From: Ryuthela nishihirai
Taxonomy: Eukaryota; Arthropoda; Arachnida; Araneae; Heptathelidae
NCBI GenBank assembly: GCA_038380435.1
Contig: JAWZYU010000010.1
Span: forward strand, 46,472,135 to 46,536,134
Direction: 5' to 3'
DNA length: 64,000 bases
Position 1 is the first letter of the stretch, and every line of letters starts with the position of its first letter. Shown in pieces: positions 45,689 to 57,318 of this stretch. Both the position numbers and the translations under genes were made by a program. The notes under the pieces were generated by a model. That model saw nothing but the letters and a program-made list of their open reading frames with translations, was not told the origin of the DNA and made no database searches.

Positions 45689-46075
45689 CTTCTGCAGTAG
45701 GATCACATTTAGCTGCACATGGTTCCAAACACCTCGATTCTTCTTCACTGAAGTGGAAATTATCTGGACATTCCTTCAAGTAAGCATAACCTCCAGAACA
45801 TTCGTAGAATTTCTCGCAGGACTGAGGATTTGGGTAGAGTCCATTCGGTTGCTTACAAACGTCAGAGTGTGGTGCTGAGCAGTTCACGTTGAACGCATAG
45901 TCACAGTTCTGGATTTGTGGATTGAAAAGCAAAGCCGAAGGGCATTGGCTTCTATAAGAAGTGCCGTTGAGACATAGGGAATATGTCGTGCAATCCGTAT
46001 CTTCAGGAACAAGGCAACTCTGGCAAGAACATTCTTCCGGATTTTCTGGCTCCTTGGGAAATACTGGCTTGGCTC
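45689..46075 (-). CDS. Two-domain CBM14 exon (8-Cys plus 7-Cys)
   Basis: A 387-bp exon of 129 codons, phase 1 at both ends. The acceptor is TTTTGCAG just above 46075 and the donor is GTGAGT at 45683-45688. Residues 1-15 are a Pro/Glu-rich leader (GAKPVFPKEPENP). Residues 16-66 are an 8-Cys CBM14 beginning CSCQSC. Residues 74-124 are a 7-Cys CBM14 ending CLEPCAAKC, followed by DPTAE. The layout matches the exons at 24058-24474 and 17032-17454, so the three are likely paralogous exons. The seventh cysteine has no partner inside the exon. The next exon starts Gly-Cys, placing a Cys six residues after the domain's last Cys. Confidence 0.93.
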
Positions 46076-46355
46076 CTGCAAAATGTATAAATAACGATGT
46101 AATTTATTAGGGGGGAATAAAAGTTGTCGATCACAAGTGTTTACCTCAGTGTTTATTTGCTTTAAAACTATCACCCCTAGCTAATTTGCATTCCTTGAGA
46201 AACTACTTTACGGGACACGACCTAACTTGCACCAGAAAGAGAGTAGTATTTCCTCCAAAAGTCCATCAGTATTCTTCGAAACTAGGACGTGGACAAGCGG
46301 AGAAATTCTTGATGATGATACTACTGGTGATTTGAAGCTAGAAGCATTAAGTACG

Positions 46356-47070
46356 AGTGTTGACTTGTTTTACCTCTGATATGTACTATGTGCACAAAAC
46401 GGGGTACACTGCTAAGTCGCAAGACCCGAAAGGCTCAGAATTGGGGAAAGCGACCCACTGGACAGTTAAGAGACAACTGGTAGCCTCGCATCAAGATTAC
46501 TCAGTTTGCTTTTTAGTGTACACACGATATGGTTCTTTTGCACACCAAACCATGGCTTAACAACCCATCGAACTGTCAGTGGATTTTACGGGAGGAACTA
46601 TGGACTCCGTCAGTAATATTCTGCTGCGGAACATCTCATGTACGCAAACAATGTCAATATTTAGTTCGTGGTGAAACTAGAGAGATGTGTGAATTGTAAG
46701 AGTGATACAACTAATGGGCTTTTTTACCTCTGAGCGGCACTTTTTTTGCACACACCAGGTCACAAGGACCCCAAGGGTTCAGAGAAGGTTGACGGGATCC
46801 TCTGGACAGCTTTGGGACAGATGGTACCCTCCCGTCAAGGCCACACAGCGTGTTCTTTAAGGTGCACAGAGTATGGCTCTCCTGCACATAGAGCACTTTG
46901 TCCCATTCAAAGGATGGCGGCCTTTCTAAGCTCATTGGTGTCCCCTACTGACTGAGGGTAGGGTGGGAAGTTTTGTGAAGATAAATCTAAGTGCTGGTCC
47001 AACTGGGACTCGAACTTGGGAACTGCAGATTACGAGCCTGGGCCACTACCGAATAAGACACTCCTGCCCC
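46356..47070 (-). repeat. Two SINE family 1 copies
   Basis: A partial copy at 46356-46570 and a near full-length copy at 46714-47070, both in minus orientation. Confidence 0.78.
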
Positions 47071-47190
47071 TGTACAACGGGCAAAATGTAGAAGCATAAT
47101 TATTAACTTTAGGTATGTGGGTGCAGCTATCTCAGAACAACATATCGCTTAGGTTTAGAGTTGTAAAGGTGTATGGGGACTGCGATTCAT

Positions 47191-47360
47191 CTGAAACGGC
47201 GATAAATCCGTATCACACCTCGTGCATTACACAACGGCGATAAAACACGCTTGTTCCATCCTAGTTGGAAGAGGAAGGAAAATAACCAGTAGGTGTAAGA
47301 ATTAGGGCGGGAAACAAAAGCTGACGCACGAGGTGTGATACGGATTTATCGCCGTTTTCA
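47191..47360. repeat. Palindromic MITE-like element with 32-bp perfect arms
   Basis: Left arm 47194-47225 (AAACGGCGATAAATCCGTAT...) and right arm 47326-47357 are exact reverse complements over 32 bp, and CTG/CAG extends the match outward after one extra base. The interior is 100 bp without coding potential. It sits just 5' of the Tc1 relic. Confidence 0.88.
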
Positions 47361-47369
47361 GGTACTTAA

Positions 47370-47930
47370 CAATGAAACATTCATCTGTAAATACAATGCT
47401 AGACAAACACAACATGTTTCAGTAGAGCAATGCATCAAACTCTCCATCGTTTGGGATATCAGAGAAGACTGGTTCAACATCAGCTCCTAACCTTACAACA
47501 GACTGCAACGAGTACAGAGAAAACTCGGGAGCAACGAGAACTGCGACTTGAATAGCGCTGGGAACATCAATCATAGATAATTAGTCAAAAGTTTTATTGT
47601 CAGATGAATCGCGTTTCCTTTTGCACCATGCAGATGGAGAACTCCATATATGGCGTAAGCATCGTAAGGCAATAGTTTCCATGTACATTGTACAGATAAT
47701 GTAGGCCTGTAGATTTGGAGGGTTTGCAAGATAGTTGAATGATATTACTCTCCTCAAACAGCTAGTCAATCCTATTGAACATCCTATGGGCTGATACACA
47801 AAAAATCAGCGTTATCATCGAGGTGCTTTACAGTCAACTTGGCTGAACCTATCTCCAGAATCTAATAGCATCCATGCCCCTATTCTATTCGAGTATTCCC
47901 AAACGGTATTAGTTGGGCAGTCCTAATTCA
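47370..47930 (+). pseudogene. Decayed Tc1-like transposase fragment
   Basis: Plus-strand translation near 47590-47680 gives LLSDESRFLLHHADGEL then HIWRKHR, a Tc1 core motif with the first catalytic Asp. Flanking frames are broken by stops. It has no clear relation to the other two relics, so a separate family is likely. Confidence 0.7.
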
Positions 47931-48746
47931 ATTGCCACAGAGTGTGCATTGTATATACTACTATATATATTAAAACTCATAGAGTGTTTAGATTCTAAAA
48001 ATTTACTTTCTTGCGCTCCTTTTAAACAGACAAGTGACGTTCCCGAAACTATTTCCATCCTATAAACATCATATAACTGAAGTGTCTCTAGTGTCTCACA
48101 ACCGTGTGATTTTTCCTAAAATTCAATTCTTGTGTCTTGCAATATTATTCGTTTAAAAAGAAGCGAACGAGAACGACAAATTAATTTCTACTTTAATACA
48201 TATTACAATAATGTATTTATGATTTTATTGTCAAATATTGAGTTGAAGATGCTTTTTTGTTTAAATATATTAAATTTTGAGTTACAATAATAAAAAAAAA
48301 ACACTTTTTACTACAGGTATCGAAGTAAATGGAAATTTCAGAAGTGTGTCACCAAGATAAAATGTTGGGTAACACTATTCTATTGTACCAAAACACAAGA
48401 AATGAATTTTAAGCACAGTAACAATAAATAAATAATAAGTCCTAAATTTTTAAATACAGAACGTTTTTTCTTATAAACAGGGTCGTGCCTAGTCAATTTT
48501 GCGACTGGGGCAAGAATTATTTCATTTAGTTAAGTTTTTGCCCAGAGTAATAAAAATTAACCAAATAGCAATTAGAAATTCTTTCTGGGTTTGATTTGGG
48601 CAGCTAGTACATGTCAATTCACCCTAAGCACGGCACTATTTGTATTGTCAGTTTCACGCTATGTTATATATTACATACTATTGAAACAAAATATGCATTC
48701 CATATATATATATGCTATAATATTGATGTTAACTGAAGGAACTTAC
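47931..48746. other. Intron, nothing recognised
   Basis: AT-rich sequence 3' of exon 48747-50348. Confidence 0.6.
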
Positions 48747-50348
48747 CGCAATCGACATCTTTGGGCCAGTCACAAATTCCCTTTTCTGGATTGAACTTAA
48801 GTCCATCGCTGCAAGATTTGTCATAGGGAATGTTGTTATAGCAATGATAATACAGTCCACAGTCATCAGCATTTGGGAACAATCCATTGGATTGCAGGCA
48901 AACTGGAGAATCAATGTAGCATGACACGTTCGCAGCCTGGTCACACATAAGAGAAAAGCGATTAAACAGTTGCCCTACTGGACATTGTTTTCTTTCTGGT
49001 TGACCATTTTTACACAAGAAGTATTTAGTGCAGTCTCTCGGATCAGGTAAACTGCAGTTCATACATTTGCATGTAAAAGAAGATGGGGTTTCCCTTGTGG
49101 TCTCTGTTGTGGTGAATGAAGTTTCTTTTGTGGGATTCGTTTTTACGGTTGAGGTTTCTTCTGTGGTTTCCATTATCGTGGTTGGAGTTCCTTTAGTAGT
49201 CTTCCTTGTTGAGGTTGGAGTATTGATTGTGGTGTCTGTTCGCATGGTCGGAGTTTCTTTTGTAGTCTCTATTGTTATAAGTGGAGTTTCTTTTGTAGTC
49301 TCTATTGTTATAAGTGGAGTTTCTTTTGTGATTTCTGTTGTTCTTGGAGTTTCTTTTGTGGTTTCAATTGTTGGAATATTTTTGGTAGTCTTCGTTGTTA
49401 CAATTGGAACATTTGTAATCTCTGTTGCTGTTGTTGAAGTTTCTTCTATTATAGTCTCTGTTGTAGTTGAAATTTCTTCTGTGGCGTTAGTCACCTCAGT
49501 AGAAGTTTCTTTAGTAGTTTCCGTTATCTTAGTAGGAATTACATGTGTTGTTTTAGTTGATATTCTTTGAGTTTCTTTTGTGCTCTCTGTTGCTATTACC
49601 GTGCTCGTTTCTTTTGTGTTCTCCATTTTAGTAGTTGGATTTTCTGTTGTGGTTTCCCTTGTTGTGGCTGGAGTTTTTTCTGTATTAACAGTTTCCATTG
49701 TCGAAGAGTCTTCCGCAGTTTCCGCTGTAATAGTTGGATTTTCCTTTGTGACTTCCGTTGTTGATTTTGGAACTTCTTCCGTGGCTGCAGTTTCTTCTGT
49801 AGTCTCTTTCACTTTTTCCGTTGTTGTACTTTGTCCGTCTGTTGAAAAAACTGGAATTGCTGTTGAGCTCGTAGAAAGTTGCGTGATATCTGTAAATTCA
49901 GAGCTGGAAGAGGTACTTATATTTAATGTCGATTGAGGTAAAGTTACCGTCTGTCTAGAAGTCACAGCTGATGATTCCCAAACTGTAGGATTTATTGTCA
50001 TATTAGTAACATTTGACTCCGTTGTCGAATTAGCATTAATTGTGGACTTAGAAATGTCATCCTCATTGCTTGTGGAGGTGACGATTGGTGGTGGAGTCGT
50101 CGATGGTCTTGTGACATTAACAAATTCAGTGGTGCTTATGTTTAATATTGAAGAAGAAGTTCTTCCCTGTGTAAACCTCGTTGCTGTCGTCGTCGAAGAA
50201 TTACTAATAATTGGGCTGACGGTGATCTCGGTGATATCGGACTCAGTTGTCATATCTGTCGTCGTATCTGAATCATCGTCATTTGTTGAAAGGATAATTG
50301 CTGTTATGGTGGTATTATGCAAAATAGGTGTAATGGTCGTCGAGATAT
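48747..50348 (-). CDS. Mucin exon with two CBM14 domains
   Basis: A 1,602-bp exon of 534 codons, phase 1 at both ends. The acceptor follows a CTCTCTTTCC tract at 50349-50358, and the donor is GTAAGT at 48741-48746. Residues 1-426 are a Thr/Ser/Glu-rich mucin region with irregular repeats built on ETTKETP-like units, expected to be densely O-glycosylated. Residues 427-477 are an 8-Cys CBM14 (CKCMNC start, DPRDC, FNRFSLMC) and residues 484-534 are a standard 6-Cys CBM14 ending DWPKDVDC. The last domain ends exactly at the exon border. Because that domain has six cysteines, the next exon carries no leading Cys, as the junction rule predicts. Long open frames on the opposite strand here are shadows of the repeats. 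Confidence 0.92.
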
Positions 50349-50609
50349 CTGGAAAGAGAGAAATGATCAGTTATTTAGACCAGGTTAGGTGATCATATTA
50401 TATTCTAGAACAGAAACCCTTAATCATTTTATCTCTGAACGCTCAGTTTTAATTTTTACAACGTGAAGAGCGCAAAAAGCAACAAGATTAAATATATTCC
50501 ATTGTTTCTTTAGTTTATTAAGTTATTTCTTTAGTTTTCTAAGTTTATAAGAAATAGAGTGTATAAGAAATAAACTTTGTTAAACGCCACATTAAAAAAT
50601 TTTACTTAC

Positions 50610-50816
50610 AACTCAAATCAATGAAATATAATTAATGTTATACTTGACACTGCAATTCTTCAGAAAGCATTGTCAGTCCAGCTGACTGATGGATATACAA
50701 TTTGGCGCTGAAGTTTCCTGTTCTTACGCAGTTGCCTAAATTGGAGCTGTGAGGTCTGAATCGATATTTCACTTTAAAATATTTCATGTTTGAAAAAAAG
50801 GACTGGCAAGAATATA
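50610..50816 (-). other. Exon-like segment with in-frame stops
   Basis: It lies in the first large intron. It has a good acceptor (TTTTTTTGTGTTTCAG above 50816) and a GTAAGT donor (50604-50609), is 207 bp (a multiple of three), and is in phase 1 on both sides if read like its neighbours. The phase-1 frame is open for 58 residues with three cysteines, then meets TAA twice. No CBM14 pattern is visible. It could be a decayed exon, a stop-containing regulated exon, or chance. Confidence 0.4.
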
Positions 50817-51087
50817 CTGAAACACAAAAAAATGTATTTATAGGAAACATTACTTAATACGGGATATCATTTTGCATCACCTAAATTACGGTGTGTGACT
50901 GGTAAATGCTTCCTGGGGGCAATGATGTCTGAGGGCACCGCATTGCCGATCTGTGTTCTGGAACGTAGAAGCATTAAATACCTAATTACCAATAAATTCA
51001 AGTAATTGATAAATATCCGGATGATTTGCGATATATAAAACGAATTATAGTTTTTCGTCTTAAAATATATATATTTCTTAAAAGATA

Positions 51088-51130
51088 AATAAATTACCCC
51101 CTCAAACAGCTGCTTGCCATACAACCACAA
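51088..51130 (-). repeat. SINE family 2, 3' fragment
   Basis: On plus, AAATAAATTACCCCCTCAAA followed by CAGCTGCTTGCCAT. It abuts a family 1 copy. Confidence 0.65.
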
Positions 51131-51520
51131 TATTGGGCGTGGGTGACTCAGTCGGTAGCGCGACAGGCTCGTAATCTGTATTTCCCAGGCTAGAGTTCCA
51201 CCAGTGCCAGCATTGAAATTTATCTTCGTTAAACCCCATCTTCCTTCGGTCACTAGGGGACACCAATGAGCTTGGAAAGGCTGCTGTCTGTCGTATGGGA
51301 TGATAAGCCGTGACTCCCGTTTGCCGAAGCATTCTCATACGCTGTGCACCTTAAAGAATACGTTGAATTGCCTTGATGAAAGGCTACCATCTGTTTCCAA
51401 CAGCTTTCCTGTTAGTCCCCTCCCCCAACCTTAACTGAGCCCTCGAGATTCTTGTGACCTGGCCATTTAGCCCATTGTGTGCAAAAAAAGTGCCACTCAG
51501 AGGTAAAAAAAACAACCTAA
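51130..51520 (+). repeat. SINE family 1, near full length
   Basis: Plus orientation, head GTGACTCAGTCGGTAGCGCG. It lies directly next to a fragment of SINE family 2 (51090-51130). Confidence 0.83.
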
Positions 51521-51631
51521 CACAAACACAATATCCAGAAATTATCCATATGATATCTAAAATGACTGATGGATATCAGTTTGACGTCTTAGCTTGTGGA
51601 TATTTTGTGAATATTGTGATAGGTTGGGTTT

Positions 51632-51778
51632 GGGCTGTTTTACCTCTGAACGGCACTCTTTTTGCACACAATGGGCTAAATTACCAGATTACAAGGACCT
51701 CAAAAACTCAGAGAAGATTGGGAGAGGAGATCCACTGGAACAGCTGTTGGGAAACAGATGGTAGTCCCGTCAAGGGTT
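51632..51778 (-). repeat. SINE family 1, tail fragment
   Basis: Minus orientation, tail to the CCCGTCAAGG segment, then truncated. Confidence 0.75.
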
Positions 51779-51792
51779 CTTAGATAATTTGT

Positions 51793-51979
51793 TAAAAATC
51801 TCCAGCCAATCTTTTAGAAGAATCTTCGTAAAGTAAGATTTGAATTTAAGTTTTGGATCAAATCCTTCTTTACGAAGATTCTTATAACATCAAAATAAAT
51901 CGAAATATACGAAGATTCGAATTAAAGATGGTAGACTCTCCCAAATGGAAACATTTGGGATAGTCTACTATCTTTAATT
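51793..51979. repeat. Double-hairpin element
   Basis: Two adjacent inverted repeats: 51818-51843 with 51858-51883 (26 bp, 2 mismatches) and 51920-51947 with 51952-51979 (28 bp, 2 mismatches). The start (AAAAATCTCCAGCC...TTTTAGAAGAATCTTC) also occurs at 26901-26945. Confidence 0.85.
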
Positions 51980-54620
51980 TGAACGAAGTGTAGTTCTAAA
52001 ACGCATTGCCAGATCTAAGTCTATCAATTTTAGATTTGAGTCTATCAATTTGTTGAAACTGATTTAGATTTGAGTAGATTTGGGAAGAGAGACAAAGTAA
52101 GAATCAATTTTTTTTAAGTCTATAGATATTTTCAATCTATGATTGCCATTTACATGTTTTTTTTTTTTTCTTTTTCCTTAATTTATAATTTCTCAAAAAA
52201 ACAGAAAGTAACTTTTAGTTGCAACGGTTTATTCAAGGGTAATTTTTTCCGTTTAATCTAACAAACTTTCAAAAAAATCAAAGTGAAAGTTTTTGTTATG
52301 TTCATTCGAGGATAAATTTTTCGTTACAACATTTTGTTCGGGAATGACGTTTTCGTCCATCTTCTTCATTTCTTAAAGAATCAAATCTTCTGATACGTAA
52401 GAAACTGAACAAACATTTAGAGTCAAGGATATCAAAGTCTCCTATTGCATTATTTACAAAAAATCTAAATATCACTAAATACCTTAACAAACTTTAAAGA
52501 GACAACAATTATAATACCAAAATTTACTATTTCGAATTATTGGCGAATTTTTTCCGTTCCTCACAAATTCTTAAAAGTGCGAAAAATAATTTCTATTACG
52601 TCCTGCATCTGTCACACAACATCAAATATAAAGTGAAGGATTCTCTCCAAACAGAAGAATTTAATATTTAGTTTCGCCCACTATTATGGATTTTTTTGTA
52701 TTGATTACCAACCTACTCTACTACCTGCAAAGATATCCTCCTATCGACTAAGGAAGATTCATGATATTTTTAACGAAAATATTTCTAATTTAGAAATAAT
52801 CTCTATATTTTTTCATTCCCATTTAAAGAAGACACTGACCATTTCGATAATGTCTGCAACATGTTCGGTTACGTAGCTTTTGATTCCTGAATTTGAGCAA
52901 GATCGGATCTAGAGGGAGGGGGGCATGGCTTTCCCTTCCAAATCAGCTAGTGTGAGTAATAGGGACAAAAATGATTAAACTTTTTCATATTTCACTCGTA
53001 TTTGGAGAATTTTTGTAAAGACCTCTAAACCGTAGGGGAAAATGTTATAAAACAATGGAAATCCAATTATTACCCCCACCCCAATATTTCTTTTTTTTCG
53101 GTCAGATTGCAAAAAATAGTTCCCCCCGCCTCCCTTACCTTATTTTTTTTATGTCCAAAACTGAATCTGGAATTTGAGTATTCTCGTGGGCTAGGGATTA
53201 TCTAACCCAGATTTGTGACCCGAACTTAGGCCACGAAGGCCGTCTGATACGTAGGTCGCAAAAGAACTTGGAATGTCCATTTGGACTATAGGTAAAGATA
53301 TTATTTGAACCGTGAGATGAATAGGAAGGTGATTAGGTATTTTAAATTTGGGTCGCGCCCAGAACCCTTGGGAAACATTACCATTTATGTTTTTTTTTTT
53401 ACACAGTAGCCATTATATTTACATATGTATGTTTATATACACTCTGTTATGTATACCTATGTAAATATAATACATATAATACAGAGCATATACATAAGTT
53501 TACATATGTAATAATTTTATACAGGTTATATAAGTAATGCAATGTAAATCTATACGGGTAAGTGTGTTTACTACGAAAGCTACTTTTTTAATATTTCATA
53601 TTTCATGTGAAATGACTTGCAACAGTTGATGTCTAACTTCGACTTTGAAAAAAAAAACTGCAAAGTCCTACACTTCGAGTTTACCATTGAGCTCTTTGTC
53701 TTTCACATTGTTTTGTAAGCCACATCTGAAACATTCCTTTTAGTTTTTAAGAAAATCTTTATAACTTATTCTATATTTACGTTCTTGAGTACTGTATTCT
53801 TCATTTACATAAAACATGTCACTTTGAATCCCTGGGCCATTAGTCAAATTGCAAACAAACAAAACTAATAACTGCAACTTGCTGTTAACTCCACTAACAT
53901 TAATTTACATTTCCACTCTGCGTAGTTAGCCGTGGAAAGAGTTTTATTTAATGTTTACCAGCAAGAGAGTTGAGTTCCTTTTTCCAAACCTAAATCTTTG
54001 TTGTTACTCATCCGTGCTACTTTATTCCCTAGGGAACAAACTTCTTTGGCCAATTTTTATTCCTATCATTTTAAGATATAGTTAGATTTTATTTTTTTAC
54101 CAGTAATTTGAAGTTGCATGCCCTCTTTTTTTTTTCATCACACTGACAAGAGTTCTTTAATAATCTTTATATGAAGCGCAAGATGCAGAGTTTGCTTCTT
54201 TCACATGCGATGTGTTAGACATGTATTTCGCTAGGTAAGCGAACATATAAAAAACTCGATGACAAACACTGTAGTCTAGGAGCAATATCAGCTAGCAAAT
54301 GTCACGTAAGCAAAAAAACTCACGCAGAAGAGCGTGTTATATTCAGGTTCCAAAAAAAGTACTTGAAAAGGAATTAACTTAAAAATATTTTATTCACGGT
54401 ATATTTTATCAGAAAACTTTTCTTAAGGCTCTATTCTTCGGTCTACGATTCACAATACACTCCTCAAGACTCAGTTGAAATTAGGTAAGATCAGAATTTA
54501 AGTGTTTTTTGAGAAAAAATTCTGCTTGGAGTTATTTACCAAGACGATCGAAGAGCTCTGTTGACATTAAAGCTTCCCAATACATATTCAATTAAAGAAT
54601 CCAACTCATTAATTGAATAT
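51980..54620. other. Intron, mostly unique AT-rich sequence
   Basis: T-runs near 52162 and 53390, the nested palindrome at 53425-53515. No coding signal. Confidence 0.6.
53425..53515. repeat. AT-rich nested palindrome
   Basis: TATTTACATATGTATGTTTA to TAAGTTTACATATGT forms overlapping inverted repeats (TTATATTTACATA with TATGTAAATATAA, ACATATGTATG with CATATACATAAGTTTACATATGT). Confidence 0.6.
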
Positions 54621-54650
54621 CCATTCAACCGTTAACCTACGGTTGAATGG
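54621..54650. repeat. Short hairpin
   Basis: CCATTCAACCGT and its complement ACGGTTGAATGG separated by 6 bp. A looser pair (ATATTCAATTA with TAATTGAATAT) lies just 5'. Confidence 0.75.
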
Positions 54651-54661
54651 AGTTCCATGAG

Positions 54662-55115
54662 ACCTTGTTTTGTCTCTGAGTGGGATTTTTTGGACACAAT
54701 GGGCTAAAGGTCCAGGGAGTTCAGAGAAGGTTCAGAAAACCCAATGGAAGCTGTTAGGAGACATAATGCAGCCTTCCGTCAAAGCCATCCAGTGTGTTCT
54801 TTAACGTGCACAGGGTATGGTTCTCCCGTACATGTGATCACGGCTTTACGTCCCATCCGATGGACGGTGAACTTTCCAAGCCCATCGGTGTACCTTACCG
54901 ATCGAGAACAAGGTGAGGGTTTGGCGAAGATAAATCTCAACGCTGGCCTAGCTGGGAGTCGAACCTGGGAACTGCAGATTACGAGTCTGGCACGCTACCA
55001 AGTGTGCCAGACAACCCCCCCCCCCCCCAACCTCCCAGGCAGATTAGTGGAAAGCGGAAATAAATCTCAAAGCTGGCAGAATCGGAACTCGAACTTATAT
55101 GGAAACTGCAGATAA
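54662..55115 (-). repeat. SINE family 1 plus a second head fragment
   Basis: Minus orientation. A full copy at 54662-55010 ends in a C-run, followed by a head-side fragment at 55035-55115. Confidence 0.78.
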
Positions 55116-55424
55116 GGAGTTACTATTATAGGATAAGGAGATATAGATTGCAGTTGGCACGGACAGACTATGTTCCACGCTTTCAAAGAGAAACAAATTT
55201 TTATTTTCCGACTTTTACATCGTTTAATAGTGGTAAATCGAACTAATGGATGATTGAAAAACTGGAAATAGTATTATATTAACGTCTACAAAACACAAAA
55301 ACAAGTTTTAAGTCATACTTAACATGAAAAAGATGACTTTTACTCCAGAGGTAAAAAGAGCAAACTCACAAGGCGAAATTAAGTATGCCAGTACGGCTTA
55401 ATTGTGCATAAGGTAAATGTGCAC

Positions 55425-55880
55425 AAGATAATGCAGCACAGCCATACTTTGTGCACATTCGAAACACGCTGGATGCACCTTGACGGTATGCTTTTTTACT
55501 CCTAGGCAAATCATTGGTTCTAGTAGAGGGTGGGTCAATCGGTAGCGCGCTAGTCTCGTCATATTCTGTAGTTCTCAGATTACAATTCCAACTGTGCCAG
55601 CGTTGAGATTTACCACCACTAACCACCTCTGCTCTCGGTCAGAAAGGGGACACCAAAGAACTTGAAAAGGGTGCCGTCCATTGTATAGTGTCCAGGAGAA
55701 CACATACCTTGTGGGCATTAAAGAACACACTGGATGGCTTTGACAGGAGGATATCATCCGTATCCTAACAGCTGTCCAGTGGGTCCTGCTCCAACCTTCT
55801 CTAAACCCTTGGGTCCTTGTTGCCTGGCCATTTATCTCATTGTGTGTACAAGAGTGCTACTCAGTAATAAAACAATCCGA
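55425..55880 (+). repeat. SINE family 1, a fragment plus a full copy
   Basis: Plus orientation. A short centre fragment (55425-55500) precedes a copy with head GGGTCAATCGGTAGCGCGCT (55520-55880). Confidence 0.75.
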
Positions 55881-56784
55881 GATTTCAGTGTAATTCCGAT
55901 GACGGTCACAATTCACAACTAAAATTTTAAAAACCTAACATCATTTGCAATATTCGATTAAAAGTTTCCAATTTGCAATGTTTGCCATGTTAGATGGAAA
56001 AATTAAAAACTTTGAGAGATTCAGGAATTGTGAATCGTAATATTTCATCAATACCTATCCAATCCAAAAAGAATTTTTAATTCATCTCTAAAAACAAAAA
56101 GTTGAATGTCTACAAAGGGATAATGTAGAGGACAAACTGAAAATAGTTCGTTTTCTTTGAAAAGAGAGCTTAAAATTGGATTCCATTTGTTATTCCATTA
56201 TTACTTCCTTTCAGTAAAGATGCGGTATCTTGTTTTTTACCTCTTATTCCTGTACCATCCGTCTTATCAATGTTTCATTCATGTTCAAAAAAAATTCATT
56301 TCTTTTGTTGCCAGAACCTCAGTTTTTATGGATGTATTATTAAATATTTCTATGAACCTAACGTTGCACCGAAATCTGAAATAATCTTTTCTCTCTGTAA
56401 GGAATGAGAAAAAACGAAATAAACATTTTTTTTAAGGAAATGATCGTATGATGTATTGTCATCGGCACAGAATTAGAATTTTCGCAATCCCTTTGACTCC
56501 AGAAGAATAGATGTTTATTGAAACCTAGTAAGCATTTTTTATGTACGGAATTAAACTCATTGCAATGTGTTTGAGAGTCCTCTTGTGTTAGTTTTTGCTT
56601 GAATAAATAGCAGAATGAAGCAGGTTAATTAATGTACCCACCAAGAAATCTTCAATTTATTTATGCAAATATCCTAATTTTCAACTCCGAATTTTGCTCT
56701 CTCCAGACATAATAAAATTAAAAAAAAAAAAGGATTTCTAGTGGGAAGCCAAATCTGAAGATCAGTAACTTCTAAAATATGCTT
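55881..56784. other. Intron, nothing recognised
   Basis: AT-rich, with no repeat family or cysteine-rich frame seen. Confidence 0.6.
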
Positions 56785-57318
56785 TTTATGGGACACTTTT
56801 TTGTACAAAATGGACTAAATTGTCAGGTCACAAGGAACCCAAGAGCTCAGAAATACTTGAGAGGAAAAGAACTCATTAGAAAGCTGTTAGGAGACAGATG
56901 GTTGTCTCCGGTCAAGGCCATCTTGCATGTTCTTTAACGTGCACACGGTATGGCTATCCTCGATACAGTGCTACGGTTTTATATCCCATCCTCGGCCTTT
57001 CCAAGCCTTTCGGTGTACCTTTCTCACCGATCGCAGGGTGGGGATTAGCGGAGATAAATGTGAACGTTGACCTAGATGAGACTCGAACTTGCAAACTACA
57101 AATTACGAGCCTGTAGTGTGTTCAGTAAAGCTATAAACTATGTACTTTAAAGAACACGTTGGAGGGCCTTTGTCGGGAAGCTTCAATGAATCTGCTAACA
57201 GCTGTCCAGTGTGTCATCTTCCGCCCAAACATTTTTTATCCCTCGGAATGTTTGTGGTCCGGCCATTTAGCACATTGTTATTAAAAAAGAGCCACTTCTC
57301 AGAGGTGAAACAACCGAA
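56785..57318. repeat. Two SINE family 1 copies meeting head to centre
   Basis: A minus copy at 56785-57125 and a plus tail half at 57126-57318 (ACTTTAAAGAACACGTTGGA to CAGAGGTGAAACAACC). Confidence 0.75.

Noticed and set aside
49028..50392. Plus-strand open frames rich in Val/Ser opposite the mucin exon
   Set aside because: Antisense shadows of Thr/Ser codons in exon 48747-50348.
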